From: Coriobacteriia bacterium
GTDB lineage: Bacteria; Actinomycetota; Coriobacteriia; WRKU01; WQUG01
Reading direction: 5' to 3'
Assembly: GCA_009781115.1 (NCBI GenBank)
Contig: WQYT01000007.1
Coordinates: 1-38,488, forward strand
DNA length: 38,488 nucleotides
The notes beneath the pieces are model-generated. The model worked only from the letters and a program-made list of their open reading frames with translations. It did not search any database and was not told the origin of the DNA. Numbering within the stretch: the first letter of the stretch is position 1; every line of letters begins with the position of its first letter. The position numbers and the translations under genes are program-made. Of the stretch, positions 7,654 to 15,392 are shown piece by piece.

Positions 7654-9120
7654 TCACGGTCGTCGCAACTCGGAAAGTGAGCGGCTCCTGCGGTAGCGTT
7701 GCCCGTGCGACTTTGCGGTGGCGATAACCTGCGAGGGATACAGACTCTCGGAGCCCACGAGGAAGTAACCGATCAGCGCGGCGGCTACATAGTAAGGCAG
7801 CCCGGTCACACCAAAAAGTTCGATCCCTAAGGCGATCGTAGTCAACGGCGCGTTGGCGGCCGCTCCAAAGATCGCGATCATGCCCAGGCCCGCCAGCAGC
7901 GTCACGTCGGTGTGGGTCAGCACCGCAAGGGCGCCCCCCAACGAGGCCCCCACGCAGAACAAAGGCGTGACCTCGCCCCCCTGCAAGCCGACCGCCAGCG
8001 TCAGCATGGTCAAGGCAAGCTTTGCCAGCGGATCAAGAAACGTCGTCTGGCCGCTAAAGCCTGCCTGGATCATCCAGGTCGAAAGGCCCCCGTAGCGCTC
8101 AAGCCCCAGCCCCAGAAGCAGCGCTGCAACAACGGCGCCTGCGACCAGCGACCGCAACACCGGGTTGCGCAAGAGCAATCCGTAGCCGCGCTTAAGATGG
8201 CGGACGCCCACAATAAAGACGCGTGCCAGCACTCCAAAAAGCACGACAGCCGCAAGCACCACGGCGACCAGCTTGACGCCCGGCACAACCGGCGTCTGCA
8301 AGGCATGCTTTTCATAGGCGATCCCCAGCAGGCGGCACACGATGTTTGCCACATAGGAAGCGACAAAGCACGGCACCAGCGCCTCGTAGCTCACTTTCCC
8401 CACAAAGGCCATCTCAAGACCAAAAAACGCGCCGGAAAACGGCGTGCCAAAGATCGCGGAAAACCCGGCCGCCACACCTGCCATCGTCAGCACGCGCCGG
8501 TCATCGGAGCGAAAATGCAGCCAGCGCGCAAGCTTTGCAAACAGTGAGGCGCCAATGGCGACACCGGCCCCCTCCCGCCCGGCACTGCCGCCGGTCAGAT
8601 GCGTCAGGAGCGAGAACACATAGGTCAGCACCACCGTGCGCCCGGGCACGGTCGCCTGATCGTGGATGTCGGCGATGACCATGTTGTTGCCGTGCTCTGC
8701 GCCCGCGCCAAACTTTTGATAGACCAGGGTGGTGGCCACGGCAACCACCGGCAGCAACGCGATCAGCCACAGGTGCTGCGCGCGCAGCTTCGTGACCAGA
8801 TCAAGCGCGTACAAAAATGAAGCCAGCAGCGCGCCGATGACCGCCGCTGCCACACACAGCGCCAGCAATACCCCGAAGTTGCGGCGCGCCTGCAACCAGA
8901 GGCGGCGCGCCTGATGCGGCCGGATAAGCGCGGATTTCTCCCAGAGGGCCTGCTCGGTGCGGGCAGGCGGGCGGGTGTGTGGGCGAGCAGACAGGCAAGC
9001 AGGCGTGCGCCCGCGCGCCGCGGTGCGTTGTGCCCGGCGGTCACGGCGGCCGCGTACGCCTCGCAACAACGAGCCCTCAGTAAAAAGAGACTCAGCAGGT
9101 ATTGTTTTCGTGGAGGTCAT
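7654..9120 (-). CDS. ClC-family chloride channel/transporter (start near MTSTKTIP; upstream start 9171 possible)
   Basis: GSAGREGAGVAIGASLFAKLAR, GVAAGFSAIFGTPFSGAFFGLEM, GGEVTPLFCVGASLGG motifs. Confidence 0.9.
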   Translation of the reverse strand: MTSTKTIPAESLFTEGSLLRGVRGRRDRRAQRTAARGRTPACLSARPHTRPPARTEQALWEKSALIRPHQARRLWLQARRNFGVLLALCVAAAVIGALLASFLYALDLVTKLRAQHLWLIALLPVVAVATTLVYQKFGAGAEHGNNMVIADIHDQATVPGRTVVLTYVFSLLTHLTGGSAGREGAGVAIGASLFAKLARWLHFRSDDRRVLTMAGVAAGFSAIFGTPFSGAFFGLEMAFVGKVSYEALVPCFVASYVANIVCRLLGIAYEKHALQTPVVPGVKLVAVVLAAVVLFGVLARVFIVGVRHLKRGYGLLLRNPVLRSLVAGAVVAALLLGLGLERYGGLSTWMIQAGFSGQTTFLDPLAKLALTMLTLAVGLQGGEVTPLFCVGASLGGALAVLTHTDVTLLAGLGMIAIFGAAANAPLTTIALGIELFGVTGLPYYVAAALIGYFLVGSESLYPSQVIATAKSHGQRYRRSRSLSELRRP

Positions 9121-9188
9121 ACTCTTATTGTAATATAGTGAAAACAAGGCGGTACTCAAAGTACTGACCATGATCTTGAGGAGGCGTC

Positions 9189-9332
9189 ATGTCTGAAGAA
9201 ACATCCAAATGGGTCTGCGCCGTTTGCGGCTATGTCTATGATGGAAGCGAAGGTCCGTTTGAGGAGTTACCTGACAGCTGGTGCTGTCCCTTATGTGGGG
9301 CCAGCAAAGACGAATTTGAACTACAGGCGTAA
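9189..9332 (+). CDS. Rubredoxin (below ORF-track length cutoff)
   Basis: [47 protein letters not shown]; aggaggcgtc RBS. Confidence 0.93.
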   Translation: MSEETSKWVCAVCGYVYDGSEGPFEELPDSWCCPLCGASKDEFELQA

Positions 9333-9370
9333 TACCGACAGTACTGACACACAACGAGAGGAGCACTTCG

Positions 9371-9925
9371 ATGGATTTTAAGGGATCAAAAACAGAGGCG
9401 AATCTGCAGGCGGCCTTTGCCGGCGAGTCGCAGGCGCGCAACAAGTATACCTACTATGCCAGCCAGGCAAAGAAGGACGGCTTCGTCCAGATGGCCGCGA
9501 TCTTTGAGGAGACCGCTGGTAACGAGAAAGAGCACGCGAAGATCTGGTTCAAGCTGCTGAATAATGACGGCAAGGTCAACGGTTCCCTGCCACCCACGCT
9601 GCAGAACCTGGCCGACGCCGCCGGTGGCGAGAACTTTGAGTGGACCGAGATGTATCCCGGCTTTGAGGCCACCGCGCGCGAAGAGGGCTTTACCGCCATC
9701 GCCGAGCTCTTCAAGATGGTCGGCGCCATCGAAAAGGAGCACGAGGATCGCTATCGCCAGCTTATCGAGAACATCGAGAACGACGAGGTCTTCAAGCGCC
9801 CGCGCGTCGAGGTCTGGCGCTGCAGCAATTGCGGGCACCTGCACGCAGGCGAGTCTGCTCCGGAAGTCTGCCCAGTCTGCAACCACCCGCGCAGCTACTT
9901 CGAGCTGATCGCGAAGAACTACTAA
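9371..9925 (+). CDS. rbr: Rubrerythrin
   Basis: MDFKGSKTEANLQAAFAGESQARNKYTYYASQAKKDGF..., diiron ferritin-like domain plus C-terminal rubredoxin CSNCGH...CPVCNHP. Confidence 0.95.
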   Translation: MDFKGSKTEANLQAAFAGESQARNKYTYYASQAKKDGFVQMAAIFEETAGNEKEHAKIWFKLLNNDGKVNGSLPPTLQNLADAAGGENFEWTEMYPGFEATAREEGFTAIAELFKMVGAIEKEHEDRYRQLIENIENDEVFKRPRVEVWRCSNCGHLHAGESAPEVCPVCNHPRSYFELIAKNY

Positions 9926-10066
9926 GTTACCTGCAGCAGAGGCGCGCCGAGGTCGTCGCGCCCTACAGGGCGGTTACCTGCAGCAGAGGCGCGCCGAGGT
10001 CGTCGCGCCCTACAGGGCGGTTACCTGCAGCAGAGGCGCGCCGAGGTCGTCGCGCCCTACAGAGCG
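9926..10066. repeat. Three tandem 47-bp repeats immediately after the rubrerythrin stop codon
   Basis: Units start 9926, 9973, 10020: gttacctgcagcagaggcgcgccgaggtcgtcgcgccctacag(g/a)gcg(g); a partial fourth unit follows. Confidence 0.95.
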
Positions 10067-10084
10067 GTTACCAGTTATAATCCT

Positions 10085-10126
10085 CACCAGCTAACGCCAG
10101 GGTACTTATTCTGGCGTTAGCTGGTG
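10085..10126. terminator. Strong bidirectional hairpin between convergent rubrerythrin and prepilin peptidase
   Basis: CACCAGCTAACGCCAG-ggtacttatt-CTGGCGTTAGCTGGTG, 16-bp perfect stem. Confidence 0.75.
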
Positions 10127-10189
10127 CTGTTATGGCTGGCAACGGCTGCGTAGGGCGCGACGACCCGGCGCGCCTTGTTCGGGGTGCGT

Positions 10190-10690
10190 TCAGGCTGGAA
10201 GGCTGCATGCCATTGCTACCAGGGCAGCGAGCGCTATATACGGGCCAAAGGGCAGAGTGGCGGAGAGTCCGCTGCTCTGCCCTTTCTTCTTTCTCCATAA
10301 CATGAGCACAGGCAAGCTGGCCACACAGAGGCAGCTGGCAAGCGGCAGGATCCAGAACGCGCGCGGACCGAAGAACAGGCCGAGCGCCGCCAACAGCTTG
10401 AGATCCCCCATCCCCAGGCCGCCACGGCGGCGCAGCGCTCCGTATATTCCCGCGATCAGCGCTGCAGGACCGACTGCATATACCACTCCCAACGTCGCCT
10501 GCGCAAAGGGCGCCAGGCTCCCTGCGCTGGCCGCTGCCAGCAAACAACGCAGGCATCCCAATGCAGCAACGCCGGCAACCCAGCGGTTTGGCAGGCGGCG
10601 GCTGGTAAGATCGTGGTAAGAAAGTGGTAAGAGACAAAAAAACAGCGCAGCTGAAAAAATCAACTGCGCTGTATGCTGCCAAATAAGCAT
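10190..10690 (-). CDS. A24 family prepilin peptidase (short, TadV/CpaA-like)
   Basis: SYHDLTSRRLPNRW and GLGMGDLKLLAALGLFFG catalytic Asp motifs; multiple TM segments. Confidence 0.85.
   Translation of the reverse strand: MLIWQHTAQLIFSAALFFCLLPLSYHDLTSRRLPNRWVAGVAALGCLRCLLAAASAGSLAPFAQATLGVVYAVGPAALIAGIYGALRRRGGLGMGDLKLLAALGLFFGPRAFWILPLASCLCVASLPVLMLWRKKKGQSSGLSATLPFGPYIALAALVAMACSLPA
10636..10672 (-). terminator. Terminator-like hairpin with 7-T run inside the 5' end of the prepilin peptidase ORF
   Basis: Minus strand: ACAGCGCAG-ttgattttttcag-CTGCGCTGTTTTTTT. Confidence 0.65.
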
Positions 10691-10722
10691 GGCTACCTCA
10701 CGGGCGCCTCATACCTTTAGGC

Positions 10723-11235
10723 TCAACTGAAGCCCGAGGACGCAGACGCGCTGTCGCAACCCTCGCAGCCTTCGTCGTCGCAACCAGCGCCGGACCAGGC
10801 CGGAACGTCGCCGCCGACCTCAACCAGCTCAAGATCAAAGATCAGATCCTGTCCGGCGAGCGGGTGGTTCAGGTCAAGCGTGACGCCCTCGTCACTGATA
10901 TCTTCGATCGAGGCCGCCATGATGGCGCCATCCGGCGACTGAAGCTGAACAACCCAGCCCACCTCAGGGGACTCACCCTGGAAGAAGTCCTTGGGCACCA
11001 TCTGCACCAGACCATCCTCGTGGGGGCCATAGGCCTCGTCAGCCGGTATCGTGACCGTCGTTTTTCCGCCAACTTCAAGATCTGCAACCGCAGCGTCAAA
11101 GCCCGGGATGACCATGCCGCTACCCAGTGAAAACACCAGCGGATCGCCGTCTGCGCTGCTATCGAACTGCGAGCCATCAAGTAACCGCCCCGTATAGTGA
11201 ACGTGAACGGTATCGCCTGGTTGTGGTTTTGCCAT
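10723..11235 (-). CDS. FKBP-type (SlyD-like) peptidyl-prolyl isomerase with Cys-rich acidic tail
   Basis: MAKPQPGDTVHVHYTGRLLDGSQFDSSADGDPLVFSLGSGMVIPGFDAAVADLEVGGKTTVTIPADEAYG...; tail GAGCDDEGCEGCDSASASSGFS. Confidence 0.9.
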   Translation of the reverse strand: MAKPQPGDTVHVHYTGRLLDGSQFDSSADGDPLVFSLGSGMVIPGFDAAVADLEVGGKTTVTIPADEAYGPHEDGLVQMVPKDFFQGESPEVGWVVQLQSPDGAIMAASIEDISDEGVTLDLNHPLAGQDLIFDLELVEVGGDVPAWSGAGCDDEGCEGCDSASASSGFS

Positions 11236-11374
11236 AAAGATTCCTTTCGTCTCAGTTTGACCAGTATAGCAAAATGCCGCCTCCTCCACACCTAAGCTAC
11301 AGTTTGACCTGCTCCTTTTAGCCCGCCAGCGTTACCCTGAGCGGCTCAGGCGCGAAACCAGCTATACTAGCGGT

Positions 11375-12676
11375 GTGGCAAAACTTCTTTTTGACAGATA
11401 TCGCATCATCAGCCAACTGGGCGAGGGCGGCGCGGGCGCCGTGCTGCTCGCCTTCGACCAGCGCATCGCGCGGCGGGTCGCCATCAAGCGTCTGCCTCTG
11501 GCTGACGATGCGCGCGCGGCCCAGGCAAGCCTCCAGGAGGCGCGCATCGCCGCGCTGCTGCAACATCCCCACATCGTGCAGATCCTTGACTTTGAGATCG
11601 CCGGCAACACAGGCAACGCCAGCACCACCGGCACCACCAGCACCGCCGGCAGCACCAGCGACACCCGCAACGCCAGCGCACCACAGGGCACCAACCAACC
11701 TGCCGCCCCGCCAGCGCCCGCCAACAGCGCCGCCTACCTCATCATGGAATACCTCGACGGCATCACTCTCGCAGACATCCCCAGCGAAGACCTTGACGCA
11801 GACATCATCGCCGCAGTCATTGAGGCGATTGGCGGCGCGCTTAGCTTCGCGCACGATAACGGCGTGCTGCACCTCGACGTCAAACCGAACAACATCCTCA
11901 TTGACCACAACGGGCAGATCAAGCTCGCCGACTTTGGCCTGTCACTTCTGACTGACCGCAGCGGGCTGCGCCATGCCGAGGGCGGCACGCTCGGCTATAT
12001 GCCGCTTGAGCAGCTCCAGGGCCGCCCGGTCAGCGCCGCCTGTGACCAGTGGGCGCTTGCGGCCGTGCTCTACGAGCTTTGCACCGACGAGTATCCCTAC
12101 TTCAACGAGGTCGCGCGCCACCCCACTCTGGCTCGCCTGCGCGCCGCACAGGAGGCAGGCGAAGCCCCGCTGCTCCAGATGCAGGCGTCCGGGCTCACCG
12201 AGGTCTTTGCGCGGGCGCTAGCGCGTGACCCGCAACAGCGCTACGACTCGGTCGCGGAGTTCTGCGCGGAAGTGGCGCCATACTTTGGAGACACGCAGCA
12301 GGGGGCCAGCGCGTTGCGCGAGCTCTGCGGCGAGCTTACTGACAGCGCCGAAGAGTCAGAAGACCGCAACCCGGACGAAACAGACCGCCTCGCGCACGAG
12401 GATGCGCGGGCCTTGCGCGCCGCCCGCCTCCAGCGCCGCGCGCGCAATCAAGCGGTCCGCCCGGCACGCGGCGCGCTGGGCTGGCTGGTCCTGCTGCTCT
12501 CTCTGCTTGCCGTCTGCGCCGCCGCAACTGCCCTGGCCTGCGTTTTGACCCCCGCGCTGATCACGCAACTGTTCGGTGACAAGCGCCTGGCCATTGGCGT
12601 CGGTAGTGTAAGCTTCTTTATACTGGTAAGCATGATAATGCTGCTTTTGCGAGCGGCTTTACGACGACGGGACTGA
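11375..12676 (+). CDS. Ser/Thr protein kinase, single C-terminal TM region, no PASTA
   Basis: LGEGGAGAVLLAFD, VAIKRL, HLDVKPNNIL, DFGLSL, GTLGYMPLEQ; GTP-start; hydrophobic C-terminus. Confidence 0.9.
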   Translation: MAKLLFDRYRIISQLGEGGAGAVLLAFDQRIARRVAIKRLPLADDARAAQASLQEARIAALLQHPHIVQILDFEIAGNTGNASTTGTTSTAGSTSDTRNASAPQGTNQPAAPPAPANSAAYLIMEYLDGITLADIPSEDLDADIIAAVIEAIGGALSFAHDNGVLHLDVKPNNILIDHNGQIKLADFGLSLLTDRSGLRHAEGGTLGYMPLEQLQGRPVSAACDQWALAAVLYELCTDEYPYFNEVARHPTLARLRAAQEAGEAPLLQMQASGLTEVFARALARDPQQRYDSVAEFCAEVAPYFGDTQQGASALRELCGELTDSAEESEDRNPDETDRLAHEDARALRAARLQRRARNQAVRPARGALGWLVLLLSLLAVCAAATALACVLTPALITQLFGDKRLAIGVGSVSFFILVSMIMLLLRAALRRRD

Positions 12677-12734
12677 TCCGCTTGACGCCGCGCTGTGTGC
12701 GGCGACGCCCGTAAACGGACTGGCAGGGAGCACC

Positions 12735-13847
12735 ATGGGACTCATTTCAGACTTTGAAGAACGCTTAGGAGGCGCCATCGAGGGAGCGTTTGCCGGTATG
12801 TTCAAATCCCCGGTGCAGCCTGCCGAACTCGCGCGCGCCTGCGGCAAGGAAATGGCGCGCTCCAAAAAGCTGGGCGTAGGCAAGGTATATGTCAGCAACG
12901 TCTATTCAATCATCCTTTCTACGCGCGACCACGGCGCGCTGGCAGGACTGATCCCCACCCTGCAGGGCGAGCTGGAGACCTACCTGCTGGCGTACTCGCG
13001 CGAACACGACTTCCAGATGGCCACGCGGCCCATCGTGCGATTCTACCCGGCGCCAGACCTGAAGCTGGGGCGCTTTGAGGTGATCGGAGACATGCTCTCG
13101 GTCGATGAGATCGAGGCTGAGCTGGGCTCGGTACCGGGCGTCACGCCAGAACGGGAGCCCGAGCCCGCTGCGGCGCCGGCAAGCCCTGCTGCTGCGGTCG
13201 CAAGCGCAGCGCCATTTGGCGAGGGCGCAATTTCTGCGCCTGGTTTTGACTCCGCCGGTCTGTCGCCTGATCCGGCGGCAATCGCTGCCCCGGGTTTTGG
13301 AGACTTAGACATTGATCCGGAGCAAGCCGCGCCCGACCCTGAAGATTTGAACATGGAAAACACCCCGCGGGTGCGGCCTGGCCCTCGCCTGCGCCACGAC
13401 TTTGACCTGCCGTCGGTCACCGCAGATGACCGCAGCGCCGCCAGCGCGCTTGCCCCTGCCAGCGCGCCAGCGATGGGCGCCCCCATCCCGGTTCCCGTCC
13501 CTGCTCCCGTCCCCGCGTCCGTCCCGACGCCGGCGCCTGCGCCAGAACAGGAAATCAAGGCCTGGCTGACGCTGGATAACTTTGGCCCGCTCTCGCTTAA
13601 AGGAAAGCGGTCCGTCAGTATCGGGCGCCAGGATGACAACGACCTGGTGATTGCCGACGCCAATGCGTCGCGCCATCACGCGCGTCTGGAATGCGAGGAC
13701 GGCGACTGGATGGTGGTTGATCTGGGGGCAACAAACGGTACGCTGCTGAACAACGCGCGCACCCAGCGCAGTCGTCTGCGTGATGGGGACGTGGTAACGA
13801 TCGGCATCACCAAAATACAATATCACGAGAAAGTGGCCCTTTTGTGA
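12735..13847 (+). CDS. fhaA: FhaA-like protein (DUF3662 plus C-terminal FHA)
   Basis: MGLISDFEERLGGAIEGAFAGMFKSPVQPAELARACGKEM...; FHA RQDDNDLVIADANASRHHARLE...DLGATNGTLLN. Confidence 0.92.
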   Translation: MGLISDFEERLGGAIEGAFAGMFKSPVQPAELARACGKEMARSKKLGVGKVYVSNVYSIILSTRDHGALAGLIPTLQGELETYLLAYSREHDFQMATRPIVRFYPAPDLKLGRFEVIGDMLSVDEIEAELGSVPGVTPEREPEPAAAPASPAAAVASAAPFGEGAISAPGFDSAGLSPDPAAIAAPGFGDLDIDPEQAAPDPEDLNMENTPRVRPGPRLRHDFDLPSVTADDRSAASALAPASAPAMGAPIPVPVPAPVPASVPTPAPAPEQEIKAWLTLDNFGPLSLKGKRSVSIGRQDDNDLVIADANASRHHARLECEDGDWMVVDLGATNGTLLNNARTQRSRLRDGDVVTIGITKIQYHEKVALL

Positions 13848-14257
13848 TCGACGTAATCCTGCTTGCCGGACGCATTGTTCTGGTCGTTTTACTCTATATC
13901 TTTTTACTGTTTGCGGCAAAGACCGGCGTTGGCCTGGTGCGGACGGCAAAATCTAAGAAAGGCACGCTGACGGTCGTGGTCATCCAGGGCCCCACCGCGC
14001 TGTTGGGAACGACCATGCCCCTGACCAGCGCGCTGGTGATCGGGCGCGCGGAAGGCACCGACATCTTCATCAATGACCCGATGGTCTCAAGCAAGCATGC
14101 CCGCATCACTCCCGTGCCCAGCGGCGCCATCCTTGAGGACCTCAATTCAACCAACGGCACCTTGCTTAACGGGATGAAGGTCACGATACCGGCGGCGCTT
14201 GCCGTGGGCGACCAGATCGCCGTGGGCAACGTCATGCTTGAAGTGGGACAGCGCTGA
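13844..14257 (+). CDS. fhaB: FhaB-like membrane-anchored FHA protein
   Basis: N-terminal TM; IGRAEGTDIFINDPMVSSKHARI...DLNSTNGTLLNG. Confidence 0.92.
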   Translation: MIDVILLAGRIVLVVLLYIFLLFAAKTGVGLVRTAKSKKGTLTVVVIQGPTALLGTTMPLTSALVIGRAEGTDIFINDPMVSSKHARITPVPSGAILEDLNSTNGTLLNGMKVTIPAALAVGDQIAVGNVMLEVGQR

Positions 14258-14258
14258 T

Positions 14259-15392
14259 ATGACGCCGACACCACCGTCTTCTGATCTGCATCTTTCTGCC
14301 ACGGGCCGCCGGCAGCGCTCGCGCTATCCGTTCTCGGCCCAGACCAACGTGGGACGCCAGCGCGCGCTCAACGAAGACTCGATCCTGGCGCTCCCCCCGC
14401 TGTTTGCCGTTGCCGACGGCCTGGGCGGGCATGAGGCGGGCGAAGTCGCCAGCGCGCTTGCCATCGACACCCTGCGCGACCACGCGCCGCGCGCGGTCGA
14501 CGGGCCCGCGCTGGTGCGCGCCGTCCAGGCCGCAAACAACGCCATCCTCCAGGCAGGCGGCGCCGGCATCGGCCGTGAGGGCATGGGTTCGACCATGACC
14601 GCGCTGATGGTCGAGCATGGCAAAGCGGCCATCGCCCAGGTCGGCGACAGCCGCGCCTACCTGCTGCGCGGGCGCCAGCTGACCCAGCTGACCGAAGACC
14701 ACTCGGTCGTTGCCGCGATGCTGCGCGCAGGACACATCACCGCAGAAGAGGCGCGCGTGCACCCCCAGCGCAGCGTTATTACGCGCGCGTTGGGAAGCGA
14801 CCCGAATCTCATCGTCGACCAGTTCGAGATCACCGTCCTGCGCGGCGACCGTCTGCTGCTGTGCAGCGACGGGCTGACCGGCATGATCGATGACGCGCAT
14901 ATCGCCGCCATCTTAAACAGTCAGCTCGACCCTCATCAGGCGGCGATCGCCCTGATAGAGGCCGCCAACAACGCGGGTGGCGCAGACAACGTCAGCGCGA
15001 TTGTCATCGACATCGACGAGGACGGCCCTGCGCTGCACCCCCGCCGCCGCAGCAAGCTCTGGCTCTGGGCGCTGCTCTGGACCGTCATGGTCGGCGCGAT
15101 TTTGGGCGCGGTCGCCTTTGGCGTCAGCCATTATGCTCACAGCATTGCCTATCTTGACGTCAGCGACGGCGGCATGGTCACGATCAACCAGGGGGTCCCC
15201 GGCCACGTTCTGAGCTATTCGCTCACCTATGAGTCCAGCGTCACTACGGTCACGGCCCAGAACCTGAACCCCGTGGACCAGAGCACCTTGAAGCAACGTC
15301 CGACCTTCAATTCAATCGATGAGGCGCAAAGCGCGCTCGATGACATGGTCAGGCGCTCAGATTCGCCCGCCCTGAAACAGGATCAACCATGA
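14259..15392 (+). CDS. pstP: PP2C-family Ser/Thr phosphatase (PstP-like)
   Basis: TNVGRQRALNEDSILALPPLFAVADGLGGHEAGEVAS...GSTMTALMV...QVGDSRAYLLR...LLCSDGLTGM; C-terminal TM. Confidence 0.92.
   Translation: MTPTPPSSDLHLSATGRRQRSRYPFSAQTNVGRQRALNEDSILALPPLFAVADGLGGHEAGEVASALAIDTLRDHAPRAVDGPALVRAVQAANNAILQAGGAGIGREGMGSTMTALMVEHGKAAIAQVGDSRAYLLRGRQLTQLTEDHSVVAAMLRAGHITAEEARVHPQRSVITRALGSDPNLIVDQFEITVLRGDRLLLCSDGLTGMIDDAHIAAILNSQLDPHQAAIALIEAANNAGGADNVSAIVIDIDEDGPALHPRRRSKLWLWALLWTVMVGAILGAVAFGVSHYAHSIAYLDVSDGGMVTINQGVPGHVLSYSLTYESSVTTVTAQNLNPVDQSTLKQRPTFNSIDEAQSALDDMVRRSDSPALKQDQP

Noticed and set aside
7912-8547. 211-aa + ORF in the ClC region
   Set aside because: Antisense to the ClC gene with no recognisable motifs.
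9926-10066. 47-bp tandem repeats as a CRISPR array
   Set aside because: Repeats are directly contiguous with no unique spacers and no cas genes nearby.
11373-11951. ORFs overlapping the kinase in other frames (e.g. 11373-11951 +, 11318-11908 -)
   Set aside because: Frame shadows of a well-supported kinase gene.
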